From: Thermoproteus uzoniensis 768-20
Lineage (GTDB): Archaea > Thermoproteota > Thermoprotei > Thermoproteales > Thermoproteaceae
Assembly (NCBI RefSeq): GCF_000193375.1
Contig: NC_015315.1
Location: forward strand, 1,000,622 to 1,064,621
Length of the DNA stretch: 64,000 nucleotides
Direction: 5' to 3'
Shown: positions 50,953 through 58,415 of the stretch, piece by piece
How the letters are laid out: every line of letters starts with the position of its first letter
How positions within the stretch are numbered: position 1 is the first letter of the stretch
Program-made: the position numbers and the translations under genes
Notes under the pieces: model-generated
The model's input: only the letters and a program-made list of their open reading frames with translations
The model's database searches: none
What the model was told of the DNA's origin: nothing

Positions 50953-51314
50953 TTAAGTAGTGCTGGAGGTGCATAGCCCGACGAGCCTCTCCGCCGTCTT
51001 CACAAGGCGTTCGGCCACCTCTTTCGAGTACCTCCTGGGGAGATACCTGCCGCCTATATAGGCGTCCTCCATGACCTCGAACTCCATGCGGTTCTCCTCG
51101 AAGAGCCTCCACACGTCCTCCCGCACTGTCTTGACTAAAACGCCGCGAGGGAGTGGGTATGTGGGTAGTGCCCGAGGGCGGACGCCAAGAGGTACTTAGG
51201 CGCGAGCTGGGTAACCTGCTCGCTGTGGAACGCCGCTAGGTCGTATCTGCCGGCCTTGAGGTCGTCCCTAGTCGCCTCGAGGAAGAGAAGCGCCCGCTCC
51301 CTCAACACCTCCAC
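50953..51314 (-). pseudogene. frameshifted HEPN-domain gene
   Basis: From GTG 51314 the frame encodes a typical HEPN N-terminus (FLEATRDDLKAGRYDLAAF, then HSEQVTQLAPKYLL and HYPHTHSLAAF) and stops at TAG 51135-51137. The rest of the domain continues in another frame (VLVKTVREDVWRLFEEN, EDAYIGGRYLPRRYSKEVAE) to TAA 50953-50955. Loss of one base near GCGGCGTTTTAG, for example one G, explains the break. The order of motifs spans the complete HEPN fold, so the ancestral gene had about 120 residues. It could also be a sequencing error or, less likely, a programmed shift. Its MNT partner is intact. Confidence 0.7.
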
Positions 51315-51373
51315 GGACTCCCTACCCCACTGCGTAAAGCCGCTGCAAGCTTAAAACTATTCCGGACGCGCGG

Positions 51374-51820
51374 TCACTGTCTGGATTCGAGTTGGGGAAG
51401 GGGTATCGGCCGCCACACCTCGTGCATCTCGACCTCCCACCACGCCGAGATGTCTCTGGCCAGCTTCTCGACCACGTACCCCGGGGCCTCTATGTGGCCG
51501 GCCTTCCCGCCTCCTACAAACGACAGGCGGGAGTACAGGAGAAAGTTCTCCAACACAACGCGCCGCACCTCTGCCCTGAAAGCCACGTAGTTCTTGCGGC
51601 CGAGGCATAGAGAGACTATCTTGTCGTCGTCGACCACGAACACCCTGATGTACCCGCACGTCCACTCGAAGAGGACGGCCACCGCCGCGACGGCCAAAAC
51701 CGTCGCGAGCACGGCATGTAGAGGCTTGGGCTCGCTGGACAGGAACGAGGACAGCGCGATCAATATGCCGAGGGAGGCGGCTACGGCGTAGTAGTCGAGG
51801 AACCTATACCTCTTCTCCAC
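51374..51820 (-). CDS. small membrane protein of unknown function
   Basis: A 148-residue protein with two N-terminal membrane segments (YYAVAASLGILIALSSFLS and HAVLATVLAVAAVAVLFEW), followed by a cytoplasmic domain of about 90 residues with PH-like alternating strands (GYIRVFVVDDDKIVSLCLG, RRVVLENFLLYSRLSF). The GTG at 51820 is 25 bp from a TATA element (GATATTAAATAG). The family is not recognised. It is divergent from the 52-residue zinc-ribbon gene. Confidence 0.65.
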   Translation of the reverse strand: MEKRYRFLDYYAVAASLGILIALSSFLSSEPKPLHAVLATVLAVAAVAVLFEWTCGYIRVFVVDDDKIVSLCLGRKNYVAFRAEVRRVVLENFLLYSRLSFVGGGKAGHIEAPGYVVEKLARDISAWWEVEMHEVWRPIPLPQLESRQ

Positions 51821-51839
51821 CGCTACGTCGCTCTCTCTA

Positions 51840-51896
51840 TTTAATATCGTTTCCGCTTAATGTGCAGAAACTGCACCTATGGACTCGTTTATAAAC
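51840..51896. promoter_or_regulatory. divergent promoter region with inverted repeat
   Basis: On the minus strand GATATTAAATAG (about 51840-51850) serves the membrane-protein gene. On the plus strand GTTTATAAAC (51887-51896) is centred 25 bp before the zinc-ribbon ATG at 51916. Between them GTGCAG-AAA-CTGCAC (51862-51876) is a perfect 6-bp inverted repeat, a possible operator. Confidence 0.55.
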
Positions 51897-51915
51897 TGCT
51901 GGGTAGGGCAAGGCG

Positions 51916-52074
51916 ATGTATAAGTGCTATCTGTGCGGGAGGTCGGACACGGCGTTGTTGGAGGGCTACGTCAAGGGCGTAGGCGCCGTTCTGCTGTGTC
52001 CGGACTGCTGGAGGAGGCTTGCCGAGGAGAACAAGCTCCTGGCCGGCGCCTCCGGCGGCTGCAACTGCGGCTAG
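51916..52074 (+). CDS. 52-residue zinc-ribbon protein
   Basis: A very small but convincing gene. The protein has two CxxC knuckles (CYLCGRS at residues 4-7 and CPDC around 29-32) spaced as in a zinc ribbon, followed by a helix (WRRLAEENKLLAG) and a final Gly/Cys-rich GGCNCG. It probably binds zinc and perhaps nucleic acid or another protein. The ATG at 51916 is exactly 25 bp from the centre of the TATA element GTTTATAAAC, giving a leaderless mRNA. It ends 24 bp before the ECF transmembrane-protein gene on the opposite strand. Confidence 0.75.
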   Translation: MYKCYLCGRSDTALLEGYVKGVGAVLLCPDCWRRLAEENKLLAGASGGCNCG

Positions 52075-52098
52075 GCCTTAAGCTGGCTTGAGCCGGCA

Positions 52099-53208
52099 CT
52101 ACGGGTTGTACGGTATGGCGCCGAGGCCGGGCACCCCCGACAGGTAGATCCCCGCCGCCAGCAGGGCCAGCAACAGCGCTATGCCTATGTAGTCGGCTCT
52201 GCTCATCCTCATCTCCCGATAGTAGGTCCTCCTCCTGCTCGCCCTAAACCCCCTTATCTCGGCCGCTATGGCTATCTGCACGGCGTCTTTGAGCGTCAGG
52301 ACCACGATGGTCACGAGAGCCAGCAACACGTACCTCACAGCGTTGCCTAGGGCCGACGCGGCCGCAAACGGGTTTCTGCCTCTAGGCCGGAAGTCGACTC
52401 CCCTGGCCTTCAAGGCGTTGAGGGTAGTCATGGAGGCCTCCAACACCTTGGGCACTGACGAGACGGCGAGGAGCAACGCGAAGCCTAGCTCAACCGGGAG
52501 CCCCGACTTCTCTAGCGAGGTCAAGATGTCGGAGGGCTGTGTGGTGAACACAAGCAGTAGGCCGGCCGCTATTGCGGCGACCGACCTAAAGGTTATCTGT
52601 AGCCCGTATATGAAGCCTTCCCAGGTCAGTCCCACAGGGTTCTGGACGTAGCCCAGGTAGGGCACGTACGCGGTGCCGTTTGCTTGGGTTATGCCGAGGG
52701 CGGAGAAGGCTTGGGGGAAGGCGTAGATGAAGTGGACCTCGCCGAAGTCGTACATGAGATAGCTGTACGGCGCTATCATGGATTGGACCCAGGCCGTGCC
52801 TATGAAGGAGGCCAGCACTAGGGGCGCCACTATCCTCATCTTCTCCTTCACGTTGGAGGTGAAGGCGTATAGCGCCATGACGCCTGCGAAGAGTATCGCC
52901 GATATCCACCAGACCGTCATAGCGGCGACCGTCGTCACAACTATAGAGAGCAGTATCTTGACTCTAGGATCGAGCCTGTAGAGAAAGGACTTGCCCCCCG
53001 CGTATCTGAACAGAGACATATACCCTCTGAAGCCTATCAGCTTGAATATTAGATATATAACAAGGGCAGGTCCCCAGATTAAATAAACCAGCGATATGGC
53101 CCAGTTGACAATAGGGTTGTAGAGGATAGAGCCTAGATCCGACGCGAGGGCGCCTCCCAAGGCTTGGGCCGGCTCCACGGCAGAATAGGCCCAGTTAATA
53201 AATAGCAT
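52099..53208 (-). CDS. energy-coupling factor transmembrane protein (EcfT/CbiQ type)
   Basis: A 369-residue membrane protein with about six to eight hydrophobic segments. The EcfT family fingerprint in the cytoplasmic helices is visible as SLEKSGLPVELGFALLLAVSS and the coupling motif MTTLNALKARGVDFRPRGR. The C-terminal EIRGFRASRRRTYYREMRM resembles the second Ala-Arg-Gly coupling element. It would join the S component to the ATPases in an ECF-type vitamin or metal importer. It is separated from the ATPase gene by a PEBP gene on the opposite strand, and has its own promoter around 53234-53241. Confidence 0.85.
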   Translation of the reverse strand: MLFINWAYSAVEPAQALGGALASDLGSILYNPIVNWAISLVYLIWGPALVIYLIFKLIGFRGYMSLFRYAGGKSFLYRLDPRVKILLSIVVTTVAAMTVWWISAILFAGVMALYAFTSNVKEKMRIVAPLVLASFIGTAWVQSMIAPYSYLMYDFGEVHFIYAFPQAFSALGITQANGTAYVPYLGYVQNPVGLTWEGFIYGLQITFRSVAAIAAGLLLVFTTQPSDILTSLEKSGLPVELGFALLLAVSSVPKVLEASMTTLNALKARGVDFRPRGRNPFAAASALGNAVRYVLLALVTIVVLTLKDAVQIAIAAEIRGFRASRRRTYYREMRMSRADYIGIALLLALLAAGIYLSGVPGLGAIPYNP

Positions 53209-53233
53209 GTGGCCGAAATGGCGCAGAAAGGCT

Positions 53234-53241
53234 GATATATG
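53234..53241. promoter_or_regulatory. shared, nearly symmetric TATA element for ecfT-like and PEBP genes
   Basis: In the 50-bp divergent spacer the only good TATA is GATATATG, which reads as CATATATC on the other strand. It is centred about 22 bp from the PEBP ATG (53259) and about 29 bp from the EcfT-type ATG (53208), so both genes may use it. Confidence 0.45.
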
Positions 53242-53258
53242 CGTAGTGATGTCTGGCC

Positions 53259-53828
53259 ATGAGGCTGTCGAAGGTCCTAATCGCCGTTCTGATCGCCGTT
53301 GCCGCGTTGGCTATCGCCGCGTTCTACTCCATGAGGCCTACCGCCGTCGAGAAAGCCGGACCGGCCAGAGCCGCCATAGAGGTCTATTCCCCCGCGTTTA
53401 GCAACGGCTCGACGATCCCGACGCAGTATACCTGCGACGGCGCAGATATATCCCCGCCGCTGGCTTGGCGCGGAGTTCCCGCAGGGGCCAAGTCTCTCCT
53501 CATCGCAATGGTTGACCTCGACGCGCCGGGCGGCGAGTTCGTGCACTGGGTCCTCTACAACGTCAATCCCAACTTGACAAGCTTGCCGCAAGGCGTGCCG
53601 ACCAACGGCACAACGCAGTACGGGCTACAAGCCGTTAACGACTTCGGGAGGGTCGGGTACGGCGGGCCTTGTCCGCCTCCCGGCAAGCCTCACAGATACG
53701 TGATATACGTCTACGCGCTCAACTCCACCTTGGCGGTGCCGCCCGGAGCCCCCGCTAGACAAGTCCTACAGGCCGCGGGGCCCTACGTGATAGGTGTGGG
53801 ATACACCGTGGGCCTATACGGAAGGTGA
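53259..53828 (+). CDS. PEBP family protein (YbhB/YbcL-like), membrane-anchored
   Basis: A 189-residue protein of the phosphatidylethanolamine-binding/RKIP family. An N-terminal signal-anchor (VLIAVLIAVAALAIAAF) is followed by the ligand-binding motifs TCDGADISPPLAW, MVDLDAPGGEFVHWVLYNV and GYGGPCPPPGKPHRY in the usual order. The molecular role of prokaryotic PEBPs is not settled. It lies in the middle of the ECF importer locus, on the other strand, and its 3' end overlaps that of the ATPase gene by 15 bp. Confidence 0.92.
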   Translation: MRLSKVLIAVLIAVAALAIAAFYSMRPTAVEKAGPARAAIEVYSPAFSNGSTIPTQYTCDGADISPPLAWRGVPAGAKSLLIAMVDLDAPGGEFVHWVLYNVNPNLTSLPQGVPTNGTTQYGLQAVNDFGRVGYGGPCPPPGKPHRYVIYVYALNSTLAVPPGAPARQVLQAAGPYVIGVGYTVGLYGR

Positions 53829-55472
53829 CACCCTCAACCTCTTCGGGCTGGCGGCCAACACGCCGTAGTGCTTCGCCACGTGGTAGACCTGCGGCGGGTC
53901 GACGCCCCACTCTCTGTGTTTCTCGGCCTCGGCGAAGGCCTCCTCGGGGGAGCCCTTGAAGGCCACCTTGCCGTCGTACATGACGTAGACCAGCTGGCTG
54001 TAGTCGCCCACCTGCCTCATGTCGTGGCTCACGAGAATTATGGTCATGTCGCGCTCCCGCTTGATGTCCATCAAGTACTTCATCGTGGCCTCGGCGGTCT
54101 CCCTATCGAGGCCTCTGGTCGGCTCGTCGAGTATAAGCACCTTGGGCGAGGCGGCGAGGACGGCCGCGAGGCTGACCAGCCTCCTCTGGCCGACCGACAG
54201 CTTGTGCGGGCTTCTGTCGAGCAGTTTATCTATGCCGAGGTCCTTGGCTATCTGCTGGGCCAGCCTGCCGAGGACTCTGCCCCTCACGCCGGCCAGCCTC
54301 AAGGTCATCTCTATCTCGGCCTTGACGGTCGTGTTCATGAGCATCTGGTCGGGGTCCTGGAATGCGTAGCCGACAAGCCTCACGCGCTCTTGGCCGGAGA
54401 GGTCGGCCGGCGGCTTTCCGTCTATCTCGACGACGCCCGACGTGGGCTTGTAGAGGCCGGCGAGCAGGTACATGAGGGTGCTCTTGCCCGAGCCGTTCGG
54501 CCCCACGACGCTGACGACAGCCCCCCGGGGCACCTCCATGTCGACGCCCTTGAGCGTAGGCGCCTCGTTGCCCGGATATCTGAACACGACGCCCCTCGCC
54601 GAGACTATGGCCTCCCCCGACGGCCTCTCCTCGCCCTCCACAGCCTCCAGCTTAAGGTCCCTATGCGCCGCCAGGAACTCCTCGACGGTTATGGGGAACG
54701 CGGCGTCCTCGGGGCTCGCCAGCCTGTGGAGGTACGCTACTTGCGGCTCCTCGACGCCGAATTTGTGCAACCCCTTGGCCACCGCCCGATGGGGCTCCTC
54801 GTCTAGCACGATGGATCCGTTGTCGAGCGCCACCACCCTGTCGGCCATCGGGAGCACCTTCTCCACCTTGTGCTCGGCCACTATTATGGTTATGCCCTCC
54901 TCGTTCAGCTTGGCGAGGAGGTCGAAGACTTCCTTGGTCCCCACGGCGTCGAGCATCGAGGTGGGCTCGTCGAGGATCAATATCTTGGGCCTAAGCGCCA
55001 GTATGGCGGCTATGACCAGCCTCTGCTTCTCCCCGCCGCTTAGGAGGAAGGTCGGGTGGGCCCTCTTGTGCCAAAGCCCCACAAGCTCCAGGGCCTCTTT
55101 GACCCTCTCCCTCATCTCCTCCGGCGGCACCGCCCTGTTCTCTAGGCCGAAAGCCACGTCGTCCTCGACTATCAGCGCGAATATCTGGCTCTCCGGCACT
55201 TGGTAGACGGTGCCCACCTCCATAGCGGTCTTGTAGACGGGGGCCGTCCTGGGATCCCTCCCCAACACAGACACCTTCCCCCGGACCTCCGCTCTTATGA
55301 TGTTGGGTATCACCCCGTTTATCGTATTTATGAGCGTCGACTTCCCCGACCCCGTCCTCCCGACCAGGAGGACGAACTCGCCCTCCTCTATCGAAAGAGT
55401 CGCCTCCCTCAACGCGAGCCTGTACGGCTCTACGTATCTAACAAAAACGTTGTTGAGTTCGATTACCCGCAT
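53814..55472 (-). CDS. fused tandem ECF-type ATPase (EcfA1-EcfA2-like)
   Basis: A 552-residue protein containing two complete ABC ATPase domains. Domain 1: Walker A LVGRTGSGKSTLINTING, signature LSGGEKQRLVIAA, Walker B ILILDEPTSMLD. Domain 2 (from about residue 290): Walker A VVGPNGSGKSTLMYLL, signature LSVGQRRLVSLAAV, Walker B VLILDEPTRGLD. Both have a His after Walker B, so both sites look competent. In most ECF importers the two ATPases are separate polypeptides; fusion is known in the YkoD/CbiO lineage. It starts 6 bp after the S-component-like gene stop. Confidence 0.92.
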   Translation of the reverse strand: MRVIELNNVFVRYVEPYRLALREATLSIEEGEFVLLVGRTGSGKSTLINTINGVIPNIIRAEVRGKVSVLGRDPRTAPVYKTAMEVGTVYQVPESQIFALIVEDDVAFGLENRAVPPEEMRERVKEALELVGLWHKRAHPTFLLSGGEKQRLVIAAILALRPKILILDEPTSMLDAVGTKEVFDLLAKLNEEGITIIVAEHKVEKVLPMADRVVALDNGSIVLDEEPHRAVAKGLHKFGVEEPQVAYLHRLASPEDAAFPITVEEFLAAHRDLKLEAVEGEERPSGEAIVSARGVVFRYPGNEAPTLKGVDMEVPRGAVVSVVGPNGSGKSTLMYLLAGLYKPTSGVVEIDGKPPADLSGQERVRLVGYAFQDPDQMLMNTTVKAEIEMTLRLAGVRGRVLGRLAQQIAKDLGIDKLLDRSPHKLSVGQRRLVSLAAVLAASPKVLILDEPTRGLDRETAEATMKYLMDIKRERDMTIILVSHDMRQVGDYSQLVYVMYDGKVAFKGSPEEAFAEAEKHREWGVDPPQVYHVAKHYGVLAASPKRLRVSPSV

Positions 55473-55478
55473 TAAGCG

Positions 55479-56279
55479 CTAGGTAGCGACCTGCTTAATA
55501 TAGTAAACCAGCGGGGCGAGGACTGCGCCCATCACTATGCCGGCGCCCAGCGCGGCGGCGCTGGTGACCGCCCAGAACTGCACACTGGTTACGTAGCCGA
55601 TGACGAAGGTGCCCCAGAATCCCCTCCACCAGAACGGGTAGGCCAGGCTGGCCCAAGCCCCGCTTATTATGCCGTCGACGAATATCATCCAGCTGTGCCT
55701 AGGCGGGGCCGCCTCCTCGCCGCCGGAGGCCTCGCCGCCGTCCGTGGCGACTATCTTTGGCGGCCTTAGGTAGGGCGTGAATATCGCCTCGCCTCTGTAT
55801 ATGAGCCAGAGGTCGGTGAGGGCTGCGTACGCCGTCATCTCGTAGATGAACCAGAACGGCTCCCCGCCAAACCCGTAGTGGACTATGTCGGAGAGGAGCG
55901 TGTATATGAACATGGTGAGCCCGACGACGCCGGGCCTGCCCGAGAGGGCGGCCACCAGCTGTATTAGGAATATTTCGCCTATTAGGGGATAGTAGAAGTA
56001 CGTCGTGATCGATCCGACTTTAGGTATCAAGGGGCTTATGAAGAAGTTGTAGACTATTAAAAGCGCCGCGATGAGGGCCACGTAGACGAAGTCCACTGTT
56101 CTGAACTTGCCGAACGCCCTGCCTTCTCTGGGCCTCCAGGCCCAGGCCAGCAGACCGAAGTAGAGCAGTGTGAATATCAACACGATTGGCCACGGAATTA
56201 TCGTGTTGGTGTTGAAATAGACGCCGTTCCAGACCGGCTGCGGCTTCGTCGTTGTCGTGGCGAACATTATCGCGTCCAT
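55479..56279 (-). CDS. ECF transporter S-component-like membrane protein
   Basis: A 266-residue membrane protein with about six hydrophobic segments and a charged loop (about residues 178-196, rich in Glu and Gly). The segment VYVALIAALLIVYNFFISPLI and the following GEIFLIQLVAALSGRPGVVG resemble substrate-binding S components of the YkoE type, which in bacteria transport thiamine or its precursor; the substrate here is undetermined. ATG 56279 is chosen since a TATA-like CTTTAATAGTC lies about 24 bp upstream. It is directly upstream of the fused ATPase gene. Confidence 0.7.
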   Translation of the reverse strand: MDAIMFATTTTKPQPVWNGVYFNTNTIIPWPIVLIFTLLYFGLLAWAWRPREGRAFGKFRTVDFVYVALIAALLIVYNFFISPLIPKVGSITTYFYYPLIGEIFLIQLVAALSGRPGVVGLTMFIYTLLSDIVHYGFGGEPFWFIYEMTAYAALTDLWLIYRGEAIFTPYLRPPKIVATDGGEASGGEEAAPPRHSWMIFVDGIISGAWASLAYPFWWRGFWGTFVIGYVTSVQFWAVTSAAALGAGIVMGAVLAPLVYYIKQVAT

Positions 56280-56356
56280 GGACAACAACTAATCCGACTA
56301 TTAAAGAATTAAACATAAGGGAAATTAAGGTAATACTATATATAACAAAACGAGAT

Positions 56357-57469
56357 CTATATATTGCCGCGGCCTTTAGGCGTATAGACGCAGGCCGGGT
56401 CCTCCGCCAGCGGATCCTTGAATGCGGCGAAGGCCCGGGCCCGCGAGCCGCCGCAGACGTCCTTGTACTCGCAGACGCCGCACCTCCCGCCGAATTCCCC
56501 TCGCCGCATTTTGACCAGAAGCGGGTGTTCGCGGTAGATCCTCACTATGGACTCCTTGCGGACGTTCCCGAGGGGGTAGGGGAGGAAGCCGCTGGGGTAG
56601 ACCGTCCCGTCGTACGCGACGAAGATTATGCCGTGTCCGTCCCTCGTCGGCACGACGGTCGGGTCGAGCGGCTTCTTGGGCTCGCCCATGAGCTCCCGCA
56701 ACCTCGCCACCAGCTTCTCGTAGGCCGGGGATGTGTAGGAGAGGCCGGAGGCTCTCTGGATCTTGGCGCGGCGGTAAAAGGGAGCCTCCACGGTCCTTAT
56801 CTGGACGCCGTAGCGCGACGCATCTACGAGGAACTGGACGGCGTCCTCGTATTCCTGCGGCGAGATGTCGAGGGCCTTCACGGCGCGTCCCGTCTCTATG
56901 AGGAAGAAGACCTCCCAGACTCTCACCCCTAGGTCGTAGATCAGCTTAAACACGTCGGGCAGTTGCGGGAAGGACTTCCTCCAGACCACGGTGTTCACCT
57001 GCACCCTTATCCCGGCGCCCATGAGGGCCTTGATAGCCTCTATGGTCGAGTCGAACACGCCCGGCACTCCCCTCAGCTCCTCGTGGACCTCCTTCAGCCC
57101 ATCGAGGCTGATCGAGGCGCTCTTTATCCTCCCCCTCAGCTCCGGCAGAGCCTCGAAGAGGTTTTTAGAGACGGCGGGCGCGAGCGACGTCGGTATGCCC
57201 AGCTCCTTTGCGTAGTCCAGTATCTCCATGAGGTCGAGCCTCATGAGGGGATCGCCGCCGGTTACTATGAGCTCGGGCGGAGGCCTGCCGAAGTCGACAA
57301 GCTGTTCGAGGAAGGCCTTGGCCTCCCAAGTGGAGAGCTCACCCGGGAGGGGCTTAAGAATGGCGTCCGCCCTGCAGTGTCTGCAGGCGAGGGGACAGGC
57401 CCTCGTCACCTCCCAAAATACGAGGAGAGGCCTCTTGTCGAACTCGGCCGCCATCCTCCTGGGATCCAT
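56357..57469 (-). CDS. radical SAM/SPASM domain protein (AhbD/NirJ-like)
   Basis: A 370-residue radical SAM enzyme. The [4Fe-4S]-SAM site is CPLACRHC (about residues 25-32) within VTRACPLACRHCRADA. The motif TGGDPLMR is the GGE equivalent, followed by SISLDGLKEVHEEL. The C-terminal SPASM-type region has CGVCEYKDVCGGSRARAF and a last Cys in DPACVYTP, for auxiliary clusters. The family includes heme-pathway (AhbD, NirJ) and peptide-modifying enzymes; no partner gene reveals the substrate. The ATG at 57469 lies 22 bp from a TATA element (CTATTTATAATAG, 57485-57497). Confidence 0.9.
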   Translation of the reverse strand: MDPRRMAAEFDKRPLLVFWEVTRACPLACRHCRADAILKPLPGELSTWEAKAFLEQLVDFGRPPPELIVTGGDPLMRLDLMEILDYAKELGIPTSLAPAVSKNLFEALPELRGRIKSASISLDGLKEVHEELRGVPGVFDSTIEAIKALMGAGIRVQVNTVVWRKSFPQLPDVFKLIYDLGVRVWEVFFLIETGRAVKALDISPQEYEDAVQFLVDASRYGVQIRTVEAPFYRRAKIQRASGLSYTSPAYEKLVARLRELMGEPKKPLDPTVVPTRDGHGIIFVAYDGTVYPSGFLPYPLGNVRKESIVRIYREHPLLVKMRRGEFGGRCGVCEYKDVCGGSRARAFAAFKDPLAEDPACVYTPKGRGNI

Positions 57470-57484
57470 AGAGCTACCGAATGG

Positions 57485-57602
57485 CTATTATAAATAGAGG
57501 CGGCTACCGCAGCCGAGCAGACGCGCGCACCTCGCGCCCTATAGAGAGCCGGCGACAGCCGCAAGTAGGCGGATCTGCGCATCCAACCTTATATAGTTTA
57601 GC
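57485..57602. promoter_or_regulatory. divergent promoters, radical SAM gene / HEPN gene
   Basis: Minus-strand CTATTTATAATAG at 57485-57497 serves the radical SAM gene. Plus-strand CTTATATAGTTTAG at 57588-57601 is centred about 23 bp before the HEPN GTG at 57616. The region between holds no gene. Confidence 0.5.
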
Positions 57603-57615
57603 CGCGGGACGTTTC

Positions 57616-58050
57616 GTGAGGCGCGAGGCGGTTTACTGGATACGCGAGGCGTGGGCGGATCTATGCACCGCCTCAGTACTCCTCTCGGCGCGTAGGTGGA
57701 ACGCCGCGGCTTTCTACAGCCACCAGGCGGCCGAGAAGGCCCTCAAGAGCCTCTACCTCGCCGTTCTGCGCGTCGAGCCGCCTAAGTCGCACGTCCTTAC
57801 GGAGCTGTATAGGGGCTTAAGAGGAGTCGGGCTCGGCCCGGATCTGGAGGAGCGCGTGGCCGAGCTCAACAAGTTCTATACTGTGTCGCGCTATCCCGAC
57901 GCAGCCGCCGGGCAACCCTACGAGTCGGTGACCAGAGGAGACGCCGAGAGGTCGTTCGAGACGGCCAGAGAGGTAGTGGAGCTGGCAGAGGGGCTCCTCA
58001 AGTCGGCAGGCTATGAGGGCACCCCGGAAGATATTAGAAATTGCAGATAG
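57616..58050 (+). CDS. HEPN-domain protein
   Basis: A 144-residue helical protein, starting at GTG 57616 (further upstream the frame is open but has no coding character). HEPN hallmarks are present in order: LCTASVLLSARRWNAAAFYSHQAAEKALKSLY, split here as ARRWNAAAFYSHQAAEKALK; KSHVLTELYRGLRG; and LNKFYTVSRYPDAAAG. It overlaps the MNT gene by 38 bp, forming the third HEPN/MNT module of the window. Such pairs act as toxin-antitoxin systems or nucleotide-modifying complexes. Confidence 0.88.
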   Translation: MRREAVYWIREAWADLCTASVLLSARRWNAAAFYSHQAAEKALKSLYLAVLRVEPPKSHVLTELYRGLRGVGLGPDLEERVAELNKFYTVSRYPDAAAGQPYESVTRGDAERSFETAREVVELAEGLLKSAGYEGTPEDIRNCR

Positions 58051-58345
58051 GTTCATTGCAGGCCTCGAGGAGGCCGGCTACAGAGTTGTAGAGGCCTACC
58101 TCTTCGGCTCGTACGCGAGGGGCGACTGGTTGGCCGACAGCGACGTGGACCTAATAATTGTATCCCCCGACTTTAGATCCATGCGGTGGCTCGACAGGCT
58201 AGATCTCGCCGCGAAGCTCTGGCTCAGACTCGGCCTCGAGAAGTGGGTGGAGGTTTTGCCCTACACGCCAGAGGAGTTCGAGGAGGCGAGGCGGCGGAGC
58301 GTGGCGGTCAGAGACGCCGAGAAGTACTGGGTGAAGCTCAGGTAG
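58013..58345 (+). CDS. MNT-type nucleotidyltransferase
   Basis: A 110-residue minimal nucleotidyltransferase with GSYARGDWLADSDVDLIIV: the pol-beta GS and DxD residues are intact. It starts at ATG 58013 within the end of the HEPN gene, ensuring coupled translation. The C-terminal part has VLPYTPEEFEEARRRSV. It is a probable antitoxin to the upstream HEPN protein. Confidence 0.88.
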   Translation: MRAPRKILEIADRFIAGLEEAGYRVVEAYLFGSYARGDWLADSDVDLIIVSPDFRSMRWLDRLDLAAKLWLRLGLEKWVEVLPYTPEEFEEARRRSVAVRDAEKYWVKLR

Positions 58346-58415
58346 GCCCCTCGGCCCGAGCGACTCGCCGGCCGTCGGCTGTGAGAAAGATAATAAGAGG
58401 CAGGTGGGGGCGGCA

